From the NCBI GenBank assembly GCA_051879195.1, contig JBJELO010000300.1, positions 5,847 through 69,846 on the forward strand: a stretch of 64,000 nt of DNA, given 5' to 3'. Source of the stretch: TWA4 sp051879195. Its GTDB lineage: Bacteria > Bacillota > Clostridia > Lachnospirales > Lachnospiraceae. This document shows, piece by piece, positions 17,460 through 25,906 of the stretch (position 1 is its first letter; each line of letters begins with the position of its first letter). The notes under the pieces were generated by a model. That model was given only the letters and a program-made list of their open reading frames with translations. It did no database searches and was not told where the DNA came from. The position numbers were made by a program, and so were the translations under genes.

Positions 17460-17659
17460 GGAGAAAGAGAACGAAACCCCATGGCGGCGGAAGGGTAGTG
17501 GTGTCCTGTAAAGGGGACCGTTGGAAACGTTGGTACTTAACGAGCAGGCCTCCGAAGGAGGTTTGCGAGTTTAGTTCCACTACGTTTCCACTTGAGCGAG
17601 AGCGCGTCCCCGTACAGGACATCACTACCCTTCCGCCTCACACGCTTTTCTCTTTCTCC
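17460..17659. ncRNA. Structured element B, inverted homologue of element A
   Basis: Stems: 17460-17471/17648-17659 (12 bp), 17486-17500/17623-17637 (15 bp), 17503-17509/17614-17620, 17513-17518/17606-17611 and 17522-17530/17582-17590, with apical hairpin 17549-17553/17557-17561 around a GAA loop. Read on the minus strand it follows element A segment by segment. Read on the plus strand, its GAA loop matches the GAA loop of element A on the minus strand, hinting that A is minus-sense and B plus-sense, so the pair would be divergent. The remaining bases to 17788 hold no gene. Confidence 0.7.
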
Positions 17660-17788
17660 AAAACCCTGAAGCCCATGAACAATAAAATTACCTTGTTAAA
17701 ATCCTGAAATCGTTGTAAACTGCATAGGGAGTATTTTGTGAGGGATACTTCTCCTTATATATTATCATTGCTTTAATGGGAGGCAGTT

Positions 17789-18877
17789 ATGGTTGATTTG
17801 AAGCTGATTGAGGATCTTTCCAATGCGTTTGGTCCCAGTGGATTTGAAGATGATGTGTGCAGAGTTGTGAAAAGGTATACCGGTGATTTTGATCTGGTGA
17901 ATGATGCGATGTGCAATCTTTACCTGAAAAACAGGAATTTTTCAGGCAAAAAACCGGTGATCATGCTGGATGCGCATCTGGATGAATGCGGTATGATGGT
18001 TCAGTCGATTCTGGAGAACGGTATGATTTCCATTATTATGCTGGGTGGTTTTCACCTGACCAGTCTTCCTGCGCATTCTGTGATCATCAGAAATGAAAAG
18101 GGAGAAGACATCAAAGGAATCATCGGGTCAAAACCGGTTCATTTTCTGACAGACAGGGAAAGGGACGATTGTTCTCTGGAAATCGAAAAGCTGTATGTGG
18201 ATGTGGGTGCGTCCAGCAGACAGGAGGTCATGGAGGATTACGGAATCCGGCCGGGTGACCCGATCATGCCGGACGTTACATTTTCCTATGATGAAAAACA
18301 CGGCATCTGTTTCGGCAAGGCTTTTGACAATCGTCTCGGCTGCGCCTGCATCGTGGAAACCATGAAGGAACTGATCAATGATGAATTGAATGTGGATGTG
18401 GTGGGTGCGTTTGCTTCCCAGGAGGAAGTGGGAATGCGCGGTGCTACCGTTACAGCCCAGCAGGTGAAACCGGATCTCGCCATTGTTTTTGAAGGATCAC
18501 CGGCAGATGATTATTTCTTCGCCGAAGGACTTGCCCAGGGCAGCCTGAAGAAAGGTGTCCAGATCCGCCATATGGACAGAAGCTATATTTCCAATGTGGA
18601 ATTCATCCGTCTGGCCCATCAGATCGGCGATGAGAAGGGAATCAAATACCAGGATGCGGTCAGAAGAGGCGGCAGTACCAATGCTGCCAAAATCAGTCTG
18701 ACCAATCAGGCGGTGCCGGTACTGGTTCTGGGAATTCCTTCCAGATATGTCCACAGTCACTATAATTTCTGTGCGACAGAGGATGTGGAGTCTGCTGTGC
18801 GCATGGCAGCGGAAGTGATCCGCAGTCTCGATGATAAGACAATTCGCACCATATTAAAAAAAGATATGCTGGAGTAA
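17789..18877 (+). CDS. M42-family metallo-aminopeptidase
   Basis: A 362-residue dinuclear-metal aminopeptidase of the FrvX/TET type that usually assembles into dodecamers. Metal and catalytic motifs are LDAHLDECG, AFDNRLGC (Asp bridging ligand), QEEVGMRG (general base and ligand Glu), VFEGSPADD and the late HSHYNF. Length is normal. RBS GGGAGG lies upstream of ATG 17789. It stands between the structured elements and a strong terminator (18956-18992), facing the convergent DmpA gene. It would finish degradation of peptides delivered by the transporter upstream. Confidence 0.92.
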   Translation: MVDLKLIEDLSNAFGPSGFEDDVCRVVKRYTGDFDLVNDAMCNLYLKNRNFSGKKPVIMLDAHLDECGMMVQSILENGMISIIMLGGFHLTSLPAHSVIIRNEKGEDIKGIIGSKPVHFLTDRERDDCSLEIEKLYVDVGASSRQEVMEDYGIRPGDPIMPDVTFSYDEKHGICFGKAFDNRLGCACIVETMKELINDELNVDVVGAFASQEEVGMRGATVTAQQVKPDLAIVFEGSPADDYFFAEGLAQGSLKKGVQIRHMDRSYISNVEFIRLAHQIGDEKGIKYQDAVRRGGSTNAAKISLTNQAVPVLVLGIPSRYVHSHYNFCATEDVESAVRMAAEVIRSLDDKTIRTILKKDMLE

Positions 18878-18955
18878 ATATTTACTGGACGAGCATTTAC
18901 AGTAAAAATCCAGACAACTGTTCAGAAAAGAATCATATTTTGCATAATCAGCGAG

Positions 18956-18992
18956 ATACTGCCCGGTTTAATCTGCCGGGCAGTATTTTTTT
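18956..18992 (+). terminator. Strong terminator after M42 gene
   Basis: ATACTGCCCGG (18956-18966) pairs perfectly with CCGGGCAGTAT (18976-18986) and is followed by seven T residues. Confidence 0.9.
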
Positions 18993-19015
18993 ACCTACGT
19001 TCGGCGGCGCACTTT

Positions 19016-20095
19016 TTACTGCAGCTTATGAAGTTCCAGATAACGTCTCAGATAAGGCTCAAGGGCGTGGCAGGTTTCTCCTGTATACCCCGTCACGGAA
19101 TCAGCGGCAGCAAGGGAGTTCAGTATTGCTTCTTCTTCCGCTTCGATCACAGCGCGGAAGGGGAAATCCATGAGCGATTCATTTAATATCTGAATACCGG
19201 AAAAAGGTTCACCGGATGTGCCGGAAATGACATTGGCGGTAGAGAATCCGATCATGACATCTCCGCTGCCGTGTCCCACATGGGAGCCGGTTCTTCCCAG
19301 ACCCATGGCAGCCCGCCTCAGGATGCGGTGAAGCTGTCTGGAAGAAAGGGGAATGTCAGTTGCGATGATGGACATGATGGATCCCTCATCGTCTGTTTTC
19401 AGACATTGTTTCTTTTCCTCCTCCTGCCATTTTTTGATAGTTCTTCCGATTTCAATCCCCTGAATGACCAGATCCTCTATTTTACCGAAATTGGACTGTA
19501 CAAGCACGCCGATATGATAAGTTTTTCCTCCGATTTCGATTTTTCGGGAGGAGGATCCGATACCGCCTTTCAAACCAAAACAGATTGTTCCTTTCCCTGC
19601 TCCCACATCGCCCTGCTCAAAATCAGCGGAGGCGGAGCTGATGGCAGAAAAAACGTGGGAAGCGTTAACTGCCCGATCCTTAATGTCATTCAGATGGCAG
19701 TCATTGCATTCACCTACCACGGGATTGAAAGAAAACAGAGGAATCCCTTCTTTCTGACAGCGGTCCACCATATAGCCGACAAGGGCATCATGAACCAGTC
19801 CCACATTCAGAGTGTTGGTCAACGCAATGGGAGATTCCAGAGTTCCCAGTTCATTGATCTGAATCGTTCCCGCCGTTTTTCCGAAACCATTCAGAACATA
19901 AGAAGCCGCAGCCAGCTTCCCCGCAAATATATTATCCTCACAGGGGAGAATCACAGTAACCCCTGTCTTATGCCTTTCTGTATCAATCGTACAGTGTCCT
20001 ACTGAAACACCGGGAATATCCCCGATGGAATTACGTTCCCCTGTGGGAAAAGAACCAATTCTGATTCCGTAATCACGAATTCTTCTGCAGCTCAT
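19016..20095 (-). CDS. DmpA/P1-family aminopeptidase (L-aminopeptidase/D-esterase)
   Basis: A 359-residue Ntn-type hydrolase that matures by self-cleavage before a serine, as in Ochrobactrum DmpA. The expected site is G238-S239 in DDEGSIMSIIATD, so S239 would be the new N-terminal nucleophile of the beta chain. The opening IRDYGIRIG, GVSVGHCTI and the GKGTICFGLKGGIG block are family signatures. Relatives release N-terminal D- or L-residues from short peptides. It is convergent with the M42 gene and divergent from the citrate transporter. It adds a third aminopeptidase type to this block. Confidence 0.9.
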   Translation of the reverse strand: MSCRRIRDYGIRIGSFPTGERNSIGDIPGVSVGHCTIDTERHKTGVTVILPCEDNIFAGKLAAASYVLNGFGKTAGTIQINELGTLESPIALTNTLNVGLVHDALVGYMVDRCQKEGIPLFSFNPVVGECNDCHLNDIKDRAVNASHVFSAISSASADFEQGDVGAGKGTICFGLKGGIGSSSRKIEIGGKTYHIGVLVQSNFGKIEDLVIQGIEIGRTIKKWQEEEKKQCLKTDDEGSIMSIIATDIPLSSRQLHRILRRAAMGLGRTGSHVGHGSGDVMIGFSTANVISGTSGEPFSGIQILNESLMDFPFRAVIEAEEEAILNSLAAADSVTGYTGETCHALEPYLRRYLELHKLQ

Positions 20096-20461
20096 AGAAT
20101 ATTACCTCACATTATATATATTTGAAATTTACTGCTGTTCAGAGCCAGGCAGTGCTTTCGAAGCCGGCTCTGAAAGGTTTAAGGATTTTTCTGCATTTTC
20201 ATATGCATGGTAAGTATACCACAGAGTCCGTAATTCAGGGAAAAAATCAATAGAACTCTCTAAATTTCCTGATTTTCCTAACCGTTCAGGTTTTTCTGCA
20301 AAAGTTTGAATAGCATCCCTTCATTCCATTTGACAATAAGCATATTCGTTCTTTTCATTATTTTTCTTTCCATTCGGATTATATAATACAGTTACACATA
20401 ACGTGCGCGCGTCCGAAACAAAACAACAATAACTATGTATCACTGGAAATCAGGAGGAAAT
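20096..20461. other. 366-bp divergent intergenic region
   Basis: It holds the short inverted repeat at 20135-20174 and, nearer the transporter, the segment GCATATTCGTT (20340-20350) resembling ones upstream of citD and aconitase. TATAAT occurs at 20382-20387 with no clear -35. AGGAGG ends 6 bases before ATG 20462. I see no gene. Confidence 0.6.
20135..20174. repeat. Short inverted-repeat copy of the TGGCTCTGAACAG family
   Basis: TTCAGAGCC at 20138-20146 pairs with GGCTCTGAA at 20166-20174, with an inner GCTT/AAGC hairpin. Its left half is identical over 18 bp to 10461-10478 in the opposite orientation, and it matches the outer arms of the 40301-40446 element. Confidence 0.6.
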
Positions 20462-21781
20462 ATGACAAAAGAAATTAAAACAAAAAAAGAAAATGGTGGT
20501 TTGCTGCTGTACGGTGCTCCCTGGTACATTACGCTGACAGGATGTGCTCTGGTTATTTTTTCTGCATATGTTGGTGCACTGGCAGTTGATTTTGCCAGTA
20601 TGATGGTATTGATTATTGCTTACGGTGTTATCTTTTTTGAAATAGGTGAAAGACTTCCCATCTGGAATACCTATATCGGCGGCGGTGTGCTGGCTGCATT
20701 TTTTGGAACGGCAATCATCCGCCAGCTGGGTCTGATCCCGGAAGCCTATCTGGAACCCATCAATGAGTTTATCGGCGGTGATTCGGTGAGCTTTATGACC
20801 ATTTGGATCATTGTACTGATTACAGGATCGGTACTGTCATTGGATAAAAAAATCTTATTAAAATCCTTTGTGGGCTATTTTCCTGCTATTCTGGGCGGTC
20901 TGGCTGCTGCCATGGGATTTGGTGTACTTGCCGGACTGATGTTCGGGATTGCGCCTTCTGACATTATTTTAAGATATGTTCTGCCTGTTATGGGAGGAGG
21001 AAATGGAGCAGGTGCTGTTCCCATGTCGGAAATCTACCAGAAAGTGACCGGAAAGCCTGCTGTCAGCTATTATGCATTTGCCATTATCATTCTGACAATT
21101 GCCAATATCATGTCGATTATTGCAGGTGCTGTTCTGAATGCACTGGGTGAGAAATTCCCCTCTCTGACCGGTGACAAGAAGACGCTTTTGAGAAACAGTG
21201 AGTTTAATGTGGCTGATTCTGACAACATTACTCCTACTTTTGGAGATATGTGCGGAGCTCTCATGGTTGTTTTCACCAGCTATGCGGTTGGACAGCTGTT
21301 TTCCGGTTTTATTCTTCCGGAAATCTTTGGTGCACCGATTCACGAATATGCCTATATGATTATTTTCGTGGTAATCCTTGCCGCTACCGGTGTGATTCCG
21401 GCTAATATCCGCGCCGGTGCAAAACGGCTTCAGAAATTCATGAATGTATCCTGCGCTGTTGTTATGATGGCAGGTCTCGGATTTGACTTTGACCTGGCAG
21501 AGCTGGCTGCTGCATGTACCTTATCCAACGTGGTAATCGCATTGTTTATTGTGCTGGGAGCCATTGTGGGTTCTGCGCTGGTGGGATATCTGGTCGGTTT
21601 TTATCCGGTGGATTCTGCAATCACTGCAGGTCTTTGTATGGCAAACCGCGGCGGAAACGGCGACGTAGCCGTACTGGGGGCATCAAAGCGTATGGATCTG
21701 ATGGCATACGCACAGCTTTCCTCCCGTCTCGGCGGTGGTATTGTACTGATTATAGCCAGCTTCATGTTTTCATTTTTATAA
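20462..21781 (+). CDS. 2-hydroxycarboxylate transporter (CitS/CitP/MleP family)
   Basis: A 439-residue secondary carrier with ~11 membrane helices for citrate, malate or similar. The two inverted reentrant loops are seen as GGGNGAGAVPMSEIY (~residue 180) and ANRGGNGDVAVLGA (~residue 400), the GGXG signatures of 2-HCT proteins. Start at ATG 20462, directly after AGGAGG; a frame open further upstream (20435) lacks a site. The GCATATTCGTT segment upstream may bind a LysR protein from this island. A hairpin without a T run (21787-21815) follows the gene. With citrate lyase downstream, citrate or isocitrate uptake is the best guess. Confidence 0.88.
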   Translation: MTKEIKTKKENGGLLLYGAPWYITLTGCALVIFSAYVGALAVDFASMMVLIIAYGVIFFEIGERLPIWNTYIGGGVLAAFFGTAIIRQLGLIPEAYLEPINEFIGGDSVSFMTIWIIVLITGSVLSLDKKILLKSFVGYFPAILGGLAAAMGFGVLAGLMFGIAPSDIILRYVLPVMGGGNGAGAVPMSEIYQKVTGKPAVSYYAFAIIILTIANIMSIIAGAVLNALGEKFPSLTGDKKTLLRNSEFNVADSDNITPTFGDMCGALMVVFTSYAVGQLFSGFILPEIFGAPIHEYAYMIIFVVILAATGVIPANIRAGAKRLQKFMNVSCAVVMMAGLGFDFDLAELAAACTLSNVVIALFIVLGAIVGSALVGYLVGFYPVDSAITAGLCMANRGGNGDVAVLGASKRMDLMAYAQLSSRLGGGIVLIIASFMFSFL

Positions 21782-21861
21782 AAACAGGCAGCAGTTCAGC
21801 TGCGGCTGGACTGCCCTGAATAAATTCAGTCTTTGTTTGGGATTTTGTTTAGGAGGTTATC

Positions 21862-23095
21862 ATGGCATTACATATTATTGATGAGGCAAACCGCTGCCTG
21901 AACTGTAAAAAGCCCATGTGTCAGCAGGGCTGTCCGGTGCATACAGCTATTCCTCATATTATTCAGCTGTTCAGGGATAATCGAATCATGGAAGCGGGAA
22001 AAGAACTGTTTGACAACAATCCGCTGTCGGCCATCTGTTCTACGGTCTGCAATCATGAAATGCAGTGCGCAGGTCATTGCGTGCTGGGGAAAAAGGGCAG
22101 TCCTGTGCATTTTTCCAGTATTGAGAATTACATTTCCGATACATATCTGGATCGTATCAAAGTGGAAGCTGCGGAAAAGAAAAACAGGAAGGCAGCTGTG
22201 ATCGGTGCAGGTCCTGCAGGCATGACGGTTTCCATCGAACTGGCAAAACAGGGTTATGATGTGACTGTTTTTGAGTGGAAAGATAAGATTGGAGGGGTCA
22301 TGCAGTACGGAATTCCGGAGTTTCGTTTACCTAAATCGGTACTGGACCGCTATAAAAAAAATGATGGAAGAACTGGGAATCCGTATCCGTCCCAACACCA
22401 CCATCGGTGCAGTGCTGAAAATAGACGATCTGTTCCGTGACGGCTATGACAGCGTCTTTGTAGGAACCGGTACCTGGAAGCCGAAGAACCTTGGAATCCG
22501 CGGAGAGTGTCTTGGAAATGTGCATTTCGGCATCGATTATCTGGCCAATCCTTCTGCTTACAATCTGGGGGAACGGGTGGCGGTCATCGGCATGGGAAAC
22601 GCTGCCATGGATGTGGCGAGAACGGCACTCCGGCACGGCGCGCAGCATGTATCGCTTTTTGCAAGAGGTAAACAGATTGCAGCAAGCTCCCACGAGGTTT
22701 CCTATGCACGTCTTGACGGTGCGGAATTTGTTTTCGGCAAGGCCATTGAATCAATTACAGAAAAAGGTCCCGTTTTCCGTTCGGCCATTTTCGATGACAA
22801 CGACAGAGTAATCGGATATGGTGAGGAAACGGAACTGGTGGAGGCAGATTCAGTCATTATTTCCGTCAGTCAGGGGCCGAGACGCAAGCTGATTCGTACG
22901 ACGGTGGGACTGGAGGGCTCCGAAAACGGACTTCTTCTGGTAGATGAAAACTGTATGACTACGAAACCGGGGGTATTTGCCGCCGGAGATGTGGTACACG
23001 GTTCCAAAACCGTGGTACATGCGGTGGAAGGAGCAAAAAGAGCAGCTGCGGCCATGATGCGCTATATGGAAGCTCTGGATAACGGTGCTGAATAA
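21862..23095 (+). pseudogene. GltD-like NAD(P)H flavoprotein with +1 frameshift at an A8 tract
   Basis: The N-terminal part (21862 to ~22360) gives two 4Fe-4S cysteine groups (CLNCKKPMCQQGC and CNHEMQCAGHC) and the FAD motif IGAGPAGM. After RLPKSVLDRYKK the frame is lost. The rest (MMEELGIRIRPN onward: GTGTWKPK, NADPH motif VIGMGNAAMDVA, and GVFAAGDVVHG) continues one base on, in the frame beginning at 22361, to 23095. The break coincides with eight A residues at 22354-22361; seven would restore one ~410-residue protein like glutamate synthase small-subunit homologues. It may be a mutation, a sequencing error or a slippage-corrected gene. RBS AGGAGG precedes the start and the neighbours are intact. 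Confidence 0.85.
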
Positions 23096-23153
23096 AATAA
23101 ATCCTGATAGCGGTGCTGAATATTTAGAGTCAGAATTTACGGAGAAAATCAAT

Positions 23154-23780
23154 ATGAGTGGAATTTCAAATGAACTGCTGGAAAAACTGAGACTGTTTTC
23201 CGTACCGGAACTGTGCGACGGGTGCGGCAGCTATCATACGATGGATTATCATATTAAACCCATGGTGACCCGGCAGAAGATCGTCGGTCCGGCATTTCCC
23301 ATCTATGTTCCGTCTGGAGAAGGGGCAATCATTGCAGATGCACTGACGGAAGTGAAGAAAGGTGATGTCATCGTGATTGCCGGTCACGGACACTGCTGCA
23401 GCTCCTACTGGGGCGACCACAGAAGCATCTGTGCGAAATTTGCGGGTGCGGAAGGAGTGGTAATTGATGGTGCATTTCGCGATATTGAAGGATGCGAAAC
23501 AGCCGGTTTTCCGGTGTACGCCAGAGCTCTGACGCCGGGGACAGCTGCAAAAAGCGGTGCAGGGGCCGTCAACGTACCCGTCCGGTGCGGTGGTGTGCTT
23601 GTCAATCCCGGTGATATCATCGTTGGTGACAGGAATGGTGTCTGTGTGATTGCGCCGGAAGATGTGGAAATGGTTATTCGGAGAGCTGAAAGGAAAATCA
23701 AAGCGCAGGAATGGACCATTCAGGAAATGATGCGTACGGGAGTGATTCTGCCGAAAGTCATTTACCGGGCGCAGGAATAA
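23154..23780 (+). CDS. RraA-like aldolase / oxaloacetate decarboxylase
   Basis: A 208-residue protein of the RraA / 4-hydroxy-4-methyl-2-oxoglutarate aldolase family. These class II enzymes cleave 2-oxo-4-hydroxy acids to pyruvate, and several also decarboxylate oxaloacetate. The metal and pyruvate-binding signature is seen as VIDGAFRDIEG, with the preceding GDVIVIAGHG loop. Start 23154 (GGAGAAAAT upstream) gives the normal family length; a longer reading from 23085 adds 23 atypical residues. No biotin-type oxaloacetate decarboxylase gene is in the island, so this protein is a candidate to convert citrate lyase's oxaloacetate to pyruvate. That role is inferred. Confidence 0.82.
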   Translation: MSGISNELLEKLRLFSVPELCDGCGSYHTMDYHIKPMVTRQKIVGPAFPIYVPSGEGAIIADALTEVKKGDVIVIAGHGHCCSSYWGDHRSICAKFAGAEGVVIDGAFRDIEGCETAGFPVYARALTPGTAAKSGAGAVNVPVRCGGVLVNPGDIIVGDRNGVCVIAPEDVEMVIRRAERKIKAQEWTIQEMMRTGVILPKVIYRAQE

Positions 23781-23934
23781 CCGGACCTGATACGGCGCAT
23801 TCATTTTGGGAATATCACCATTATTTTATACTATTTTCTTATTTCGCAGGGACGGAATATAATGAATGCAGAAGATGAGATGAAAACAGTTCAATGAAAT
23901 GAACGGTTCTGAAATGCGTAAGGAGGGCTTAAAC

Positions 23935-25893
23935 GTGGGAAAATCACTGACAAGGAAAATTATTGAATCTCACTATGTTTCCGGAAGTATGGTACCCGGA
24001 GAAGAAGTATTTATCAAGGTGGATCAGACACTGACCCATGATATCAATGCGGTTATGACATATCTGGCTTTTGAAGCAATCGGTCTTGACAGAATCCGTA
24101 CTGAATGCAGCGTAAGCTATCTGGATCACAACCTGCTGTATGTCAATAATATGACGCCGGATGATCACATTTATCTGCAGTCTGCCGCAAAACGGTTCGG
24201 TGTACATGTATCACGGCCCGGCAACGGTATCTGCCATACGGTACATGTGGCAAGATTCGGGGCTCCCGGCAAGATCAGCATGGGCGGAGACAGCCATACG
24301 CCTCACGGCGGCTCCATCGGTATGCTCTGCATCGGTGTGGGCGGTATGGATGTGGCCACTGCCATGACCGGCGTACCCATGCGTCTGAAAATGCCAAGAG
24401 TTGTGAATGTAAAGCTGACCGGTGAACTGAAGCCGGGCTGCAATGCAAAGGAAATCATTCTGGAAATGCTGCGCCGTGTCAGCATTAAGGGTGGTCTGGG
24501 AAATGTATACGAGTATACAGGTCCCGGTGTGAAGACGCTGGAAGTTCCTGCAAGAGCGACCATTTCCAACATGGGTGCCGAGCTGGGGGCAACAACCTCC
24601 ATTTTCCCTGCAGATGAACAGGTTCACAGATTCATGAAAGCACAGGGAAGAGAAGAAGATTATGTGGAACTGCTGCCTGATGAAGATGCTGAATATGATG
24701 AAGTGATCGAAATTAACCTGAGTGAGCTGGAACCTCTGATGTCCTGCCCTCATCAGCCTGACAATGTAATGCCTCTGAAGGATGTGCCGAAGAAACCGGT
24801 GCAGCAGGTATTTATCGGAAGCTGTACCAACGCCAGCTATGCTGATGTGGCAAAGGCAGCGACCGTATTCAAAGGTCATCATGTCAATGAAAATGTAAGC
24901 TGTACCTGCGCGGTTGCTTCCAAACAGACCTACAGAGAATTGATGCGGGACGGTTATGTAGATATCCTTCTGCAGGCAGGTGTGCGTATGCTGGAGGTTG
25001 CCTGCGGTCCCTGCTGCGCTATCGGACAGACTCCTGCAACAAAAGGGGTAGCAGTCCGTACTTCCAACCGCAACTTCAAGGGCCGTGCCGGCAACCCCAC
25101 AGCCGAGATCTATCTGGTAAGCCCGGAAAGTGCTGCAGCAACAGCAATCAAAGGAACCTTTGCAACCGCAGAGGACATCATGGGGGATGATGTTGCAAAG
25201 CTGGCTGATATTAAAGAGCCGGAAACCTATCTGGTGGACGATTCCATGATTATTCAGCCCCTTCCCGAAGAAGAAGCGAAGAAGGTGGAACTGGTTAAAG
25301 GTCCGAATATCAAATTCCTGCCGGTACCGGAAGCACCTTCACAGCATCTGTGCGTACCTGTCAGCCTGAAGACGCTGGACAACGTATCTACCGATGATAT
25401 CACACCGGCCAGTGCAGAATTTTCCAGCATGCGTTCCAATATTCCGCTGATGTCCCAGTACTGTTACCATCGCTATGCACCTGATTTTGCTGCCCGTGCA
25501 AAAGAACTGGGAAGCAGCATTATCGTTGGGGGTGAAAATTACGGTCAGGGATCTTCCAGAGAACATGCAGCCATCAATCCCATGTATCTGGGTGTAAAAT
25601 GTGTCATTGCCAAGAGCATTGCACGAATTCATAAAGGTAATCTGGTCAACCACGGTATTATTCCCATGCTGTTTGAAGATCCTGCATCCTACGATCTGAT
25701 TGAACAGGGAGATGAACTGGAAATCAGCAATCTGCCGGAGCAGATTCCCTCAAGAACCGTATCGGTAACCGATAAAACAAAGGGAGTAACATTTAACGTA
25801 AAACTGGATCTGACCGACAATGAGATTCAGGTTGTACTTTGCGGCGGTCAGCTGCGTTATCTGAAAAAACAGCTGGCAGAGCAGGAAGCGTAA
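23935..25893 (+). CDS. Aconitate hydratase (clostridial ~650-residue type)
   Basis: A 652-residue 4Fe-4S hydratase interconverting citrate and isocitrate. Cluster cysteines are in GSCTNASY (~residue 290) and CGPCCAIGQ (~residues 350-358). MGGDSHTPHGGSIG and the C-terminal swivel domain motif GGENYGQGSSREHAA are present. The start is a GTG at 23935: AGGAGG sits 8 bases upstream and the protein then begins MGKSLTRKI, like other clostridial aconitases. An ATG at 23899 would add 12 atypical residues. It is followed 13 bp later by isocitrate dehydrogenase, so the pair makes 2-oxoglutarate from citrate. Confidence 0.93.
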   Translation: MGKSLTRKIIESHYVSGSMVPGEEVFIKVDQTLTHDINAVMTYLAFEAIGLDRIRTECSVSYLDHNLLYVNNMTPDDHIYLQSAAKRFGVHVSRPGNGICHTVHVARFGAPGKISMGGDSHTPHGGSIGMLCIGVGGMDVATAMTGVPMRLKMPRVVNVKLTGELKPGCNAKEIILEMLRRVSIKGGLGNVYEYTGPGVKTLEVPARATISNMGAELGATTSIFPADEQVHRFMKAQGREEDYVELLPDEDAEYDEVIEINLSELEPLMSCPHQPDNVMPLKDVPKKPVQQVFIGSCTNASYADVAKAATVFKGHHVNENVSCTCAVASKQTYRELMRDGYVDILLQAGVRMLEVACGPCCAIGQTPATKGVAVRTSNRNFKGRAGNPTAEIYLVSPESAAATAIKGTFATAEDIMGDDVAKLADIKEPETYLVDDSMIIQPLPEEEAKKVELVKGPNIKFLPVPEAPSQHLCVPVSLKTLDNVSTDDITPASAEFSSMRSNIPLMSQYCYHRYAPDFAARAKELGSSIIVGGENYGQGSSREHAAINPMYLGVKCVIAKSIARIHKGNLVNHGIIPMLFEDPASYDLIEQGDELEISNLPEQIPSRTVSVTDKTKGVTFNVKLDLTDNEIQVVLCGGQLRYLKKQLAEQEA

Positions 25894-25906
25894 GGAGGTT
25901 TTTATC

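Noticed and set aside
17498..17707. 69-codon plus-strand frame through structured element B, and a 73-codon minus-strand frame at 17404-17625
   Set aside because: Both run through the inverted repeats, have no ribosome site and read as repeat translation; conserved pairing explains the sequence better.
22271..23095. Second half of the GltD-like protein as an independent gene
   Set aside because: The first ~27 residues of that frame are not family-like, and homology starts exactly at the A8 tract, so it is a continuation of the gene at 21862.
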